Positions 8,207 through 16,376 of a stretch of 40,073 nucleotides of DNA are shown in pieces. The notes under the pieces are model-generated. The model saw only the letters and a list, made by a program, of their open reading frames with translations. It was not told where the DNA came from and searched no databases. The DNA comes from Alphaproteobacteria bacterium (GTDB lineage Bacteria; Pseudomonadota; Alphaproteobacteria; DSM-16000; Inquilinaceae). Position 1 is the first letter of the stretch, and each line of letters begins with the position of its first letter. The position numbers and the translations under genes are program-made. The stretch is from assembly GCA_028284045.1 (NCBI GenBank), contig JANQSN010000026.1, positions 1-40,073 on the forward strand, in the 5' to 3' direction.

Positions 8207-9445
8207 ATGTCCTGTGCCCCCGCCCCCGTATCGCCCCTCTTGCGGCCGATGGATCGCGACCGGCTCGATCGCATCCTCGACGCCCACGAGGCGTTCTCGG
8301 CGGGGCGGCCCGGCCGCCGTGCGCAGCTCGCCTTCGCCGACCTGTCCGGGGTCGACTTGGCGGGCCGCAATCTGCGCGATGCCGACCTGACCGGCGCGCG
8401 GCTGTTCAAGGCGCGGCTGACCGGCGCCGACCTGGCCCGCGCCGCGCTCCGCTCGGCGGATCTGCGCTACAGCCACCTGGACAACGCCGCCCTGCAACGC
8501 GCCGATCTGCGCGGCGCCAGCCTCGACGGCGCGGACCTGACGGAGGCCAGCCTGGTCGACGCCGATTTGCGCGACGGCCCGGTGCTGGTGCTGGACGGCG
8601 ACGGCGGCTGGCGCCAGGCCAGCACCGGCGACACCAACACCCAGCTCAACAACAGCCGCCTGGAGAACGCCGACCTCACCCGCGCCCGGCTGACCAACGC
8701 GCTGCTCTTGCAGGCCAGCATGGTCGATGCCCGGCTGACCGGCGCGCGGCTCGCCCGCTCCATCCTGATCCATGCCGACCTGACCGGGGCGGAGCTGTTC
8801 GAGACGGACATGACCGGCGCGGACCTCACGGGGGCGTGCCTGGACGGCGCCGACCTGACGTCCGCGGTAACCGCCGGCGCGGTCTTCGCCAATGCCAGCC
8901 TGCACGGCGCGGTCTACGACAAGTCCGCGCTGGCCGGCGCGCGCCTCGCCAATCTGAAGATGCCGCGGCTGTTGGCGGCGATGGGCGCGTCGCTCGCCAA
9001 GCTCTTGATCGACCACGAGGACTGGATCGACTCCAACGGCCGGCGCGGGGCGCGGGCGGACCTCTCCGACATCGACCTGTCGGGCATCGACCTGACCGGC
9101 GCGCAATTGAGCGGCGCGCTGATGAAACGCACCGACCTGCGCGCGGCGGATCTGACGGGCGCGCGGCTGATCCTGGCCGATCTCAGCCTCGCCGACCTTC
9201 GCGGCGCCAGCCTGTGCGGCAGCGACCTGCGCGGGGCGCGGCTGCGCCGGGCCTTCCTGGAGGACACCGACCTGGAGGGCGCGCGGCTCACCCCGGTGCA
9301 GCTCGGCACCACGGTGCTGCGCCCCTGGCCGGTCGACCTCAGCCGCGCCCGCCTGGCCGGCGCCCGGCTGGGCCAGACCGATCTGCGCCAAGCCGACCTG
9401 ACCGAGACCCGCGGCGTCGAAGGGGTGTCCGGCGCCGCGGAGTGA
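8207..9445 (+). CDS. Pentapeptide-repeat protein
   Basis: 412 residues. Two blocks of A(D/N)LxG-type pentapeptides, about 45-245 and 280-410, would each form a right-handed quadrilateral beta-helix. They are separated by a non-repeat segment (about 250-280: LKMPRLLAAMGASLAKLL then a DHEDW stretch). A second break of hydrophilic loop type occurs at about 125-150. The N-terminal 40 residues are helical. No signal peptide, so cytoplasmic. Qnr/MfpA proteins mimic DNA, but this one is longer and interrupted, so I do not assign that role. AAGGAGG lies 17 bases before the ATG, rather far; ATG 8249 is an alternative start. Confidence 0.88.
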   Translation: MSCAPAPVSPLLRPMDRDRLDRILDAHEAFSAGRPGRRAQLAFADLSGVDLAGRNLRDADLTGARLFKARLTGADLARAALRSADLRYSHLDNAALQRADLRGASLDGADLTEASLVDADLRDGPVLVLDGDGGWRQASTGDTNTQLNNSRLENADLTRARLTNALLLQASMVDARLTGARLARSILIHADLTGAELFETDMTGADLTGACLDGADLTSAVTAGAVFANASLHGAVYDKSALAGARLANLKMPRLLAAMGASLAKLLIDHEDWIDSNGRRGARADLSDIDLSGIDLTGAQLSGALMKRTDLRAADLTGARLILADLSLADLRGASLCGSDLRGARLRRAFLEDTDLEGARLTPVQLGTTVLRPWPVDLSRARLAGARLGQTDLRQADLTETRGVEGVSGAAE

Positions 9446-9541
9446 CCGTCCGCTTGAGATTGCCATGGCCGTCGCCTCGGCGATCCGGCATGGTCGCCCG
9501 TGTCCGAACGGACCTCAACCACACCGATCGCGGAAGCGGAC

Positions 9542-10423
9542 ATGGGCGAAGGCGAGATTCGCGTGGCGGCGCGGCTGGAGACCGTGGTCGGGGAAGGACC
9601 GGTCTGGCTGCCCGAGACGGGCGAACTCTGGTTCGTCGACATCAAGAACCCGACGATCTTCCGCCTCGACCCCGCACGCGGCCGGCTCGACCGCTGGCCG
9701 ATGCCGGCGCGTATCGGCTTCCTGGTGCCGCGCCGCGGCGGCGGTTTCATCGCCGGGCTGAAGACCGGCCTGTTCACCTGGGATCCGGCGGCCGGCTTGG
9801 CCCCGCTGCACGATCCCGAGCCCGGACGACCCGACAACCGGTTCAACGATGCCGCCTGCGACCGGCGGGGCCGGCTGTTCGCCGGCACCATGGACGACGA
9901 AGAGCGGCCGATCGGCGCCGGAACGCTCTACCGCCTCGACCGGATCGACGGGCCTTGCGTACCGGTGGTCGGCGACGTCCATCTGTCCAACGGGCTGGAC
10001 TGGAGCCCGGACGACCGAACCCTCTATTTCGCCGACAGCCTGCGCCGCACGGTCTGGGCCTTCGACTACGACCTGGAGTCCGGCCAGATCGCGGGCCGCC
10101 GCGTCTTCGCGCGCCTGGCGGCGGAGACGGAGGCGCCGGACGGCCTGACGGTGGACGGCGAGGGCGGCGTGTGGATCGCGGTCTGGGGCGGCAGCCGGCT
10201 GATCCGCTTCGCCCCCGACGGCCGCGAGGAGCGCACCGTCCCCCTGCCGGTGCCGCAGCCGACCAGCCTGGCCTTCGCCGGCGCGGATCTCCGCACCCTC
10301 TACGTCACCACGGCGCGCGCCGGCCTCGACGCGGCGGCGCTGGCGGCGGCCCCCTTGTCGGGCTCGCTGCTCGCGCTCGATATCGGGATCGCCGGCCGGC
10401 CGGCGACGCCCTTCGCCGGCTGA
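9542..10423 (+). CDS. SMP-30/gluconolactonase-family lactonase
   Basis: 293 residues, six-bladed beta-propeller of the SGL family. Metal-ligand positions of the family are present: Glu18 in GEGPVW, the Asn in RFNDA, the Asn in SNGLDWS, and the Asp in APDGLTVD. Such enzymes hydrolyse sugar lactones (gluconolactone, arabinolactone) with a divalent metal. The ATG at 9542 with GGAAG five bases upstream gives the family-like N-terminus; a GTG at 9500 is an alternative. Its stop overlaps the start of the next gene (TGATG), so this lactonase is translationally coupled to the NAD regulator, an unexpected pairing. No sugar dehydrogenase is nearby, so the physiological lactone is unknown. Confidence 0.9.
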   Translation: MGEGEIRVAARLETVVGEGPVWLPETGELWFVDIKNPTIFRLDPARGRLDRWPMPARIGFLVPRRGGGFIAGLKTGLFTWDPAAGLAPLHDPEPGRPDNRFNDAACDRRGRLFAGTMDDEERPIGAGTLYRLDRIDGPCVPVVGDVHLSNGLDWSPDDRTLYFADSLRRTVWAFDYDLESGQIAGRRVFARLAAETEAPDGLTVDGEGGVWIAVWGGSRLIRFAPDGREERTVPLPVPQPTSLAFAGADLRTLYVTTARAGLDAAALAAAPLSGSLLALDIGIAGRPATPFAG

Positions 10424-11403
10424 TGGCCCAGGCGAGACCGCTGGTGGACGGGCTGGTCGTCGGCCTCAACGCGGTGATCTTCGCCGTGGAGGAGGGCGAG
10501 CCGAAGGTCCTGGTCACGCCCGGCGCGGCGGGCGAGGACGCCGCCCTGCCCTTCGGCCCGTTCGACCCGACCGCCCACCGGACGCTGGAGATCGGCTTGC
10601 GCGACTGGGTGCGCGAGCAGACGGGGTTCGAGCTGGGCTATGTCGAGCAGCTCTACACCTTCGGCGATCTCGGCCGGGAGGCGCCGCTGGCCGCCGTGGC
10701 GGGCAGCGCCGACGCCCGGGTGGTCTCGATCGGCTATCTCGGCCTGACCCCGCGCGCCCAACCGTTGCGCAGCCGCGGGGCGCGCTGGGCGGCCTGGCGG
10801 CACTTCTTCCCGTGGGAGGACCACCGCGCCGGGCGCCCCCGCCTGTTGGCGGAGGTGATCGAGCCGGCGCTATTCTCCTGGGCCGACGGCACGGCACCGG
10901 CCGGCCGGCGCGCGGCGCGGCTCGATCGGGTCCGCTCCACCTTCGGCGTCGGCGGCCTGCCGTGGAACGAGGAATGGACCCTCGACCGCTACGAGCTGCT
11001 CTACGAGGCCGGGTTGGTGGCGGAGGCCGCCCGCGACCTCGGCGAGGCGCCGCGCGGCATCGAGGCCCTGGGCGAAGCCCTGGCGTCCGACCATCGCCGG
11101 ATCCTGGCCACCGCCATCTCCCGCCTGCGCGGCAAGATCAAGTACCGGCCGATCGTCTTTGAGCTGGTGGAGGACCGGTTCACCCTGTCGACCCTGCAGA
11201 AGGTGGTGGAGGGCATCGTCGGCTTCCCGCTGCACAAGCAGAATTTCCGCCGCGCGTTGGACCGGTCCGGCTTCGTCGAAGGCACCGGCCGGATGGAGGC
11301 GCATACCGGCGGCCGGCCAGCGGAACTTTACGGCTATCGCCGTCAGCGCGCGCCGCGGGAAAGCGCGCTGGGCCTCGCCGTACCGCGGCTGAAGGAGCCT
11401 TGA
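10423..11403 (+). CDS. nadQ: NUDIX-related transcriptional regulator of NAD synthesis (NrtR/NadQ type)
   Basis: 326 residues. The N-terminal half (about 10-150) has a Nudix-like fold outline (VGLNAVIF, FGPFDP, LRDWVREQTGFELGYVEQLYTFGD), but the Nudix box is degenerate, so it probably senses rather than hydrolyses. The C-terminal third contains a winged helix (ISRLRGKIKYRPIVFELV, then FTLSTLQKVVEGIVGFPL and QNFRRALDRSGFVE), the hallmark of NrtR. It lies directly upstream of nadABC, and palindromes TACTCTCCATGAGCA and TGCTCATTATGAGCA precede nadA. NrtR-type proteins repress NAD genes and respond to NAD metabolites. The symbol nadQ follows the name I recall for the alphaproteobacterial branch and is less certain than the role. 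Confidence 0.82.
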   Translation: MAQARPLVDGLVVGLNAVIFAVEEGEPKVLVTPGAAGEDAALPFGPFDPTAHRTLEIGLRDWVREQTGFELGYVEQLYTFGDLGREAPLAAVAGSADARVVSIGYLGLTPRAQPLRSRGARWAAWRHFFPWEDHRAGRPRLLAEVIEPALFSWADGTAPAGRRAARLDRVRSTFGVGGLPWNEEWTLDRYELLYEAGLVAEAARDLGEAPRGIEALGEALASDHRRILATAISRLRGKIKYRPIVFELVEDRFTLSTLQKVVEGIVGFPLHKQNFRRALDRSGFVEGTGRMEAHTGGRPAELYGYRRQRAPRESALGLAVPRLKEP

Positions 11404-11425
11404 GCCGGCCGCCGCCGGTTGCGGC

Positions 11426-11454
11426 TTGACGGCCGTCGGACAGGCCCCTACTTG
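11426..11454 (+). promoter_or_regulatory. Candidate promoter of nadABC
   Basis: TTGACG (11426-11431) is followed after 17 bases by TACTTG (11449-11454). The -35 is good and the -10 is poor. The first operator-like palindrome begins at the next base, so a bound regulator would block initiation. A second possible -10, CATTAT (11519-11524), lies inside the second palindrome but lacks a good -35. Confidence 0.4.
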
Positions 11455-11469
11455 TACTCTCCATGAGCA
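11455..11469. promoter_or_regulatory. Operator-like half-palindrome 1 (NAD regulator site)
   Basis: TACTCTCCATGAGCA. The right arm ATGAGCA is identical to that of the perfect site at 11515-11529; the left arm TACTC is a weaker match. The two centres are 60 bp apart. It is inferred to bind the NrtR/NadQ-type protein encoded just upstream. Confidence 0.55.
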
Positions 11470-11470
11470 T

Positions 11471-11500
11471 AACGGCGCCGCTTTCGGGAGCGCCGTTTCT
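11471..11500 (+). terminator. Hairpin between the two operator-like sites
   Basis: AACGGCGC (11471-11478) pairs perfectly with GCGCCGTT (11490-11497) around an 11-base loop, followed by a T-rich TTTCTT run. It may terminate the lactonase-regulator transcript. If the promoter at 11426 is used, it would instead sit in the nadA leader. Confidence 0.5.
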
Positions 11501-11514
11501 TCGGGTTTCGTTAA

Positions 11515-11529
11515 TGCTCATTATGAGCA
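11515..11529. promoter_or_regulatory. Operator-like perfect palindrome 2 (NAD regulator site)
   Basis: TGCTCATTATGAGCA is a perfect 7-1-7 palindrome, a few bases before the nadA ribosome binding site. With the related site at 11455 it makes a two-operator arrangement. The assignment to the NAD regulator rests on position and on the shared ATGAGCA arm. Confidence 0.7.
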
Positions 11530-11542
11530 AAAGGAGATGGTC

Positions 11543-12712
11543 TTGGATCGGACCGAATTCGCCGCGACCGAAGCGGCGTACGCCGAACCCGCAGCCGTGC
11601 CGGCATCGGAAACTGCGACCGGACCGGCATGGCCGGCGGCCGAGGCGCTGACCTATGACGCCGACGTCGCCGCCCGGGTGGATGGGCTGTACGACCGGGT
11701 TCGCACGGTGATCCCGTCGGTCGAATGGCCCTTCTTCGCACCGCTGATCGACGCCATCCGACGCCTGAAGGAACAGCGCAACGCCGTCATCCTGGCGCAC
11801 AACTATATGACGCCGGAGATCTTCCACTGCGTCGGCGACATCACCGGGGACTCCCTGACGCTGGCCCAGGTGGCCGCCGATACCGATGCCGATGTGATCG
11901 TCCAGGCCGGCGTTCATTTCATGGCCGAAACGGCGAAGATCCTGTCGCCGGCGAAGACCGTGCTGATCCCCGATCCCCGCGCCGGCTGCTCGCTGGCCGC
12001 CTCGATCACCGGGGCCGATGTGCGGCGCATCAAGGCCGCTTATCCGGGCACGCCGATCGTCACCTATGTGAACACGTCGGCCGAAGTGAAAGCAGAATCC
12101 GACATCTGCTGCACCTCCGCCAACGCGCTGCAGGTGGTGGAGGCGGTGGCCGCCCAATGGGGCACCGACCGGGTGATCCTGCTGCCCGACGAATACCTGG
12201 CGAAGAACGTGGCGGCCCAGACGCCGATCCGCATCCTGACCTGGCAGGGCGCCTGCGAGGTGCATGAGCGCTTTACCGCGGCGGATATCCGGGCTTTGCG
12301 CGACGCCCATCCCGGGGCCGCGATCCTTGCCCATCCGGAATGCCCGCCCGACGTGGTGGCGGAGACGGATTTCGCCGGCTCCACCGGGGCGATGGCGGCT
12401 TATGTGCGCGACCATGCGCCAAAGACGGCGATCCTGATCACCGAGTGCTCGATGAGCGACAATGTCGCGGTGGAGAACCCGGGTACGGCCTTCGTACGCC
12501 CGTGCAACCTCTGCCCGCATATGAAGCGGATCACGCTGAAGAGCCTCTATGAGGCGCTGCGCGACCTGAAGCACGCGGTGACGGTGGACCCGGAGGTGGC
12601 GCGCCGGGCCCACGCCGCCGTGCAGGCCATGCTGGACCTGCCGCGCCCGGCCACCGCCCGCGGCTTCGACACCGCCCGCCCGCCCGTGGATGTGCCGTAC
12701 GTCGCCGTCTAG
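11543..12712 (+). CDS. nadA: Quinolinate synthase NadA
   Basis: 389 residues. This [4Fe-4S] enzyme condenses iminoaspartate with dihydroxyacetone phosphate to quinolinate, the second step of de novo NAD synthesis. Family segments are plain: VILAHNYMTPEI, GDSLTLAQ, CSLAASI (first cluster Cys), VNTSAEVKAESDICCTSANA (second), HPECPPDVV, and the C-terminal CNLCPHMKRITLKSLYEAL containing the third cluster Cys. Start choice: AAGGAG ends directly before ATG 11537, which is too close, but sits about six bases before in-frame TTG 11543, so TTG is preferred. The first 60 residues are a poorly conserved Ala/Thr-rich extension. nadB follows after 36 bp. Confidence 0.96.
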   Translation: MDRTEFAATEAAYAEPAAVPASETATGPAWPAAEALTYDADVAARVDGLYDRVRTVIPSVEWPFFAPLIDAIRRLKEQRNAVILAHNYMTPEIFHCVGDITGDSLTLAQVAADTDADVIVQAGVHFMAETAKILSPAKTVLIPDPRAGCSLAASITGADVRRIKAAYPGTPIVTYVNTSAEVKAESDICCTSANALQVVEAVAAQWGTDRVILLPDEYLAKNVAAQTPIRILTWQGACEVHERFTAADIRALRDAHPGAAILAHPECPPDVVAETDFAGSTGAMAAYVRDHAPKTAILITECSMSDNVAVENPGTAFVRPCNLCPHMKRITLKSLYEALRDLKHAVTVDPEVARRAHAAVQAMLDLPRPATARGFDTARPPVDVPYVAV

Positions 12713-12748
12713 GCGGATTGCCTTCCCGTCAGCGTGCAAGAGCGAGCG

Positions 12749-14290
12749 ATGAGTGACGCGACAGAGACCGACGTCATCGTCCTCGGCGCCGGGATCGCCG
12801 GGCTGTGGACGGCGCTTCAGGCCGCGCCGCAGCGGGTGACGCTGTTGACCGGCGGCCGGTTGGCCGCGGAGGCATCGACCGCCTGGGCGCAGGCCGGCGT
12901 CGCCGCCGCCCTCGGGCCAGACGACACAGCCGCCTGCCATGCCGCCGATACCATCGCCGCCGGCGCCGGCCTGGTCGCGCCCGCCGCCGCCCGGCTGATG
13001 GCGGCGGCGGCCGCGGGCGAAGTCGCCGCCTTGGCCGCGCTGGGCGTGCCCTTCGCGCGTGATGCGGCGGGCGACTGGCACCTCTCGCGGGAGGCGGCGC
13101 ACAGCCGCGCGCGCGTCGCCGGCATCCGGGGCGACCAGGCCGGCGCGGCGATCATGGCGACACTGGTCGCCGCCGTTGGCCGCGCCGCGCATATCACCCT
13201 GCGGGAAGGCTGGCGGGGGCTGGCGCTCTTGCCCGACCGCCGGGGTGCCGGGGTCGCGGGCGTGCTGGCGCGCCGGCCGGACGGCGGGCTGGCGGCCCTG
13301 CCGGCGCGCGCGGTGGTGCTGGCCACCGGCGGCATCGGCGGCCTCTACGCCGTGGCGACGACCCCGGCGGCCAGCCGCGGCCAGGCGCTGGCGATGGCGG
13401 CTCGCGCCGGTGCGCGCATCCGCGACCCGGAATTCGTGCAGTTCCACCCGACGGCCATCGATGTCGGGCGTGACCCCGCCCCGCTGGCGACGGAAGCGCT
13501 GCGCGGCACCGGCGCGGTGCTGGTCGACCGCGAGGGCCGGCGCTTCCTCAAGGACCAGCACCCGGCGGCGGAGCTTGCCCCCCGCGACGTGGTGGCCCGC
13601 GGCGTGCACCGGGCGCGGCAGAGCGGCCGAGGCGCCTTCCTCGACGCCCGCCAAGCCGTCGGCGCGGCCTTCCCGGACCGCTTCCCCACCGTCTACGCCG
13701 CCTGCCGGGCCAACGGCATCGATCCGCGCCAGCAGCTGATCCCGGTGGCCCCGGCGGCGCACTACCACATGGGCGGCGTGGCGACGGATCTGTGCGGCTT
13801 CACCGGTGTGCCCGGGCTGTTCGCCGTCGGCGAGTGTGCCGCCACCGGTGCCCATGGGGCGAACCGGCTGGCCTCCAACTCCCTCCTGGAAGGGTTGGTC
13901 TTCGGACGCCGGGCCGGCGAGGCGATCGGCCGGGCGGAGCCCCGGACCATCGCCCCCGGCCGGGCCGACCCGCCGCCCAACCTGCCGGCACCCGCCCTTC
14001 AGCGCCTGCGCCAAGCGATGTCGGCGGAGGCCGGGGTGGAGCGGTGCGCAGCCGGCCTCGCCCGGCTGGTCGACCTGATCGACGACCTGACGGCACGGCA
14101 CGGTCCGGCCGACCCGCTGGTCGCCGCGCGCTTCGTGGCGCTCGCCGCGTGGCGGCGCCGGGAGAGCCGCGGCGCCCATTTCCGCCGCGATGCCCCGACG
14201 ACGGACGCGACCGCGCAGCACACGGTGCTGAGCCTGGCGGACGGTGTGGCCGAGGAGCGCGCCCGCCCAGCCTTGGCAGCCGCGGAATGA
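12749..14290 (+). CDS. nadB: L-aspartate oxidase NadB
   Basis: 513 residues. A flavoprotein oxidising L-aspartate to iminoaspartate for NadA. The FAD-binding motif VIVLGAGIAGLWTAL is near the N-terminus, followed by STAWAQAGVAAAL, VLATGGIGGLYA, the FVQFHPTAID block, a capping-domain segment with DVVARGVHRAR, HYHMGGVATD and GANRLASNSLLEGLVFG near residue 390. The C-terminal helical domain follows with RRESRGAHFR. Length is usual for the family, if slightly short. ATG 12749 is preferred to GTG 12734. Its stop overlaps the nadC start (ATGA), so the two are translationally coupled. Confidence 0.96.
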   Translation: MSDATETDVIVLGAGIAGLWTALQAAPQRVTLLTGGRLAAEASTAWAQAGVAAALGPDDTAACHAADTIAAGAGLVAPAAARLMAAAAAGEVAALAALGVPFARDAAGDWHLSREAAHSRARVAGIRGDQAGAAIMATLVAAVGRAAHITLREGWRGLALLPDRRGAGVAGVLARRPDGGLAALPARAVVLATGGIGGLYAVATTPAASRGQALAMAARAGARIRDPEFVQFHPTAIDVGRDPAPLATEALRGTGAVLVDREGRRFLKDQHPAAELAPRDVVARGVHRARQSGRGAFLDARQAVGAAFPDRFPTVYAACRANGIDPRQQLIPVAPAAHYHMGGVATDLCGFTGVPGLFAVGECAATGAHGANRLASNSLLEGLVFGRRAGEAIGRAEPRTIAPGRADPPPNLPAPALQRLRQAMSAEAGVERCAAGLARLVDLIDDLTARHGPADPLVAARFVALAAWRRRESRGAHFRRDAPTTDATAQHTVLSLADGVAEERARPALAAAE

Positions 14291-15132
14291 GCGCAGCACC
14301 ACCACCCGCCCTGGTCGCGGAGATCGTCGCCCGTGCGCTGGCGGAGGATCTCGGCGGCCGCGGCGACATCACGACCCAGGCGACCATCGACGCGGCGGCC
14401 AAGGCCGGCTTCGTCATCGCCGCCCGGGAAGGCGGGGTGCTGGCCGGCACCGCCGCGGCGCACGAAACTTTTCGGCAGGTCGACCCCGCGGTCCGGTTGG
14501 CGTGGCGCCTCGACGACGGCGGATGCTTCGCCGCCGGAGATGTGCTGGCCCGGATCGACGGACCGGCGCGCGCCATCCTGACGGGCGAGCGGACGGCGTT
14601 GAATTTCCTGGGCCGGCTGTGCGGCATCGCCACCCTGACCCGCCGCTATGTCGACGCCGTCGCGGGCACCGGCGTCGGCATCGCCCATACCCGCAAGACG
14701 ACACCGGGCCTGCGTGCGCTGGAGCTGGCCGCCGTGCGGGCCGGCGGCGGCGCGGCCCACCGCTACAGCCTGGCCGACGCCGTGCTGATCAAGGACAACC
14801 ATGTCGCCGTGTCGGGCGGCGTTGGCCCGGCCGTCCGGCGTGCGAAGGTCCATGCCGGGCACATGACCCGGGTCGCGGTGGAAATCGACCGGCTCGACCA
14901 GCTCGGCGACGCGCTGGACGCCGGGGCCGACAGCGTGCTGCTCGACAACTTCGCGCTCGTCGACTTGGCCGAGGCGGTCCGGCGCACCGCGGGGCGGGCG
15001 ACCCTGGAGGCCTCCGGCGGGGTCACGCTTGCCACCCTGCGCACCATCGCCGAAACCGGCATCGACGTCATCTCCGCCGGTGCACTGACCCATTCCGCCG
15101 CCAGCCTGGACGTCGGGCTGGATGTGGCCTGA
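14287..15132 (+). CDS. nadC: Nicotinate-nucleotide pyrophosphorylase (carboxylating) NadC
   Basis: 281 residues, quinolinate phosphoribosyltransferase. It converts quinolinate and PRPP to nicotinate mononucleotide with loss of CO2, completing the de novo branch encoded by this operon. Visible motifs are ALAEDLGGRGDITT, GERTALNFLGRLCGIAT, HTRKTTPGLRALE, the GGGAAHRYSLADAVLIKDNH block with substrate-binding His and Lys, EIDRLDQL, LLDNF, and EASGGV. It overlaps nadB by four bases. No further NAD genes follow within the window. Confidence 0.97.
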   Translation: MSAAPPPALVAEIVARALAEDLGGRGDITTQATIDAAAKAGFVIAAREGGVLAGTAAAHETFRQVDPAVRLAWRLDDGGCFAAGDVLARIDGPARAILTGERTALNFLGRLCGIATLTRRYVDAVAGTGVGIAHTRKTTPGLRALELAAVRAGGGAAHRYSLADAVLIKDNHVAVSGGVGPAVRRAKVHAGHMTRVAVEIDRLDQLGDALDAGADSVLLDNFALVDLAEAVRRTAGRATLEASGGVTLATLRTIAETGIDVISAGALTHSAASLDVGLDVA

Positions 15133-15175
15133 GCAGACGGATCGGTCGCAGGCCCCGACCTCGACTTCGCGGGCG

Positions 15176-15203
15176 TTCTCGTGAACACTCCTGATAACGA
15201 GAA
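15176..15203. promoter_or_regulatory. Inverted repeat upstream of the alpha/beta hydrolase
   Basis: TTCTCGT (15176-15182) and ACGAGAA (15197-15203) form a perfect 7-bp inverted repeat around 14 bases, 23 bp before the hydrolase start. It could be an operator or a leader hairpin. No T-run follows, so it is a weak terminator candidate for nadABC. Confidence 0.35.
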
Positions 15204-15226
15204 AGCCGATGTCGGGGAGGGATCGC

Positions 15227-16369
15227 ATGCCGACGGTCAACGTCTACTTCGCAACCAACAGGCAGCCCTACCAGCCCAATCGTCGCGACAGGGCCGTGTA
15301 TGCCGACGGCATCGCCTTCGGTGCTGAGCTCTCCACCCATGACGGCATCAGCCTGCGCTTCGGCAAGGCGGAAGTCGACGTACAGCCGCGGGGCGATGGC
15401 GAACTGCGTCGAGTTGCCGTCGCCGAGGAAAGGTTGCTGAAAGCGACCGCCGACGGGCAGTTGGTCTTCGGCAGCCGCGCTGTGTTCGACGAACTGCGCC
15501 AGGCCGTTGCACCAGATTCCGCGACGCTGAGCACCGGCAGCCGACCCGTGGCCTACCACCATTCCACCAACGATCTGCTGGTCGTCCTGCACGGCTACGC
15601 CAATGACTTCGAGGGCGGCATCATCGGCGCGGCGGAGATCGCCGAACGCTTGGGCCGACCGAACATCTTCGCCTTCTGTTGGCCGTCGGGAGAGCGTGCC
15701 GTCGGCGTCAACTACCACGACGCGCGCAAGAATGCGGAAGCCTCGGGCAAGGCGATCGGCCGGGCCTTCCGCATCCTGCTCGGCTTCCTGGAAGACCTCA
15801 GCAAAAGGGGGATCCGCTGCAACCGCAAGATCGACGTGATGGCGCATTCCATGGGCAACTACGCCCTGCGCCACGCCGTGCAGGCGATGCGGCCGGACCT
15901 TGAAAGCCCCAGCGCCGGCGCACTATTCGACAATCTGGTGCTGGTCGCCGCCGACGACGATGCCGACACCCTGGAAAACGACGACGGCATCGCGCCGATC
16001 CTGCCCTATGTGCGCCGCACGACGGTCTACTACACCCACAAGGACGACGTGCTCCAGTACTCCGACAAGGTGAAGCCGAACCGCGACCGGTTGGGTCAGA
16101 TCGGCCCCAAACAGATGTCAGCCGTGCCCGACAGCGTCGTGGCGATCGACGTGTCGGATGCGGTGAGAGGCGACGACGATGGGTGGCTCGACCACTGGTA
16201 CCACCGTAAGACACCCCTCGTCGTCGCCGACATCCGCGAGAGTTTACGATCGGAGAATCCGAACCCCGCCGCAATCGGAAGCCGTCAGCGATTGAGCGAT
16301 GCCCGGCGCTTCAAACTCAACAAACAGAGCGGCAGAAGATTGGGCACCCGTCGCACGAGCCGTTCTTAG
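15227..16369 (+). CDS. DUF900-type alpha/beta hydrolase
   Basis: 380 residues. The N-terminus has the VNVYFATNRQ opening typical of DUF900 hydrolases. The core holds LLVVLHGYANDFEGG (oxyanion-hole region), FCWPSGER, and the nucleophile elbow AHSMGN (Ser in A-H-S-M-G), with VYYTHKDDVLQYS and a late DHWYH segment that may supply acid and His. There is no signal peptide, so it is probably cytoplasmic. ATG 15227 is chosen over ATG 15209 because GGGGAGGG lies five bases before it. The last 40 residues are basic and low complexity. It converges on the TerD-like gene with a 7-bp gap. Substrate unknown. Confidence 0.85.
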   Translation: MPTVNVYFATNRQPYQPNRRDRAVYADGIAFGAELSTHDGISLRFGKAEVDVQPRGDGELRRVAVAEERLLKATADGQLVFGSRAVFDELRQAVAPDSATLSTGSRPVAYHHSTNDLLVVLHGYANDFEGGIIGAAEIAERLGRPNIFAFCWPSGERAVGVNYHDARKNAEASGKAIGRAFRILLGFLEDLSKRGIRCNRKIDVMAHSMGNYALRHAVQAMRPDLESPSAGALFDNLVLVAADDDADTLENDDGIAPILPYVRRTTVYYTHKDDVLQYSDKVKPNRDRLGQIGPKQMSAVPDSVVAIDVSDAVRGDDDGWLDHWYHRKTPLVVADIRESLRSENPNPAAIGSRQRLSDARRFKLNKQSGRRLGTRRTSRS

Positions 16370-16376
16370 CGAGGCC

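Noticed and set aside
8170..11403. Continuous 1077-codon plus-strand open frame
   Set aside because: It is out of frame with the pentapeptide and lactonase genes over most of its length and is Arg/Pro-rich there. Only its last 326 codons (10423-11403) are real, as the NAD regulator.
11180..14305. 1041-codon minus-strand open frame opposite nadA and nadB
   Set aside because: Antisense shadow of GC-rich codons: His/Arg/Gly-rich, no recognisable domain, and fully covered by two certain genes on the other strand.
15068..15874. 268-codon minus-strand open frame opposite nadC end and the hydrolase
   Set aside because: Overlaps two well-supported plus-strand genes, has no recognisable motif, and shows no ribosome binding site.
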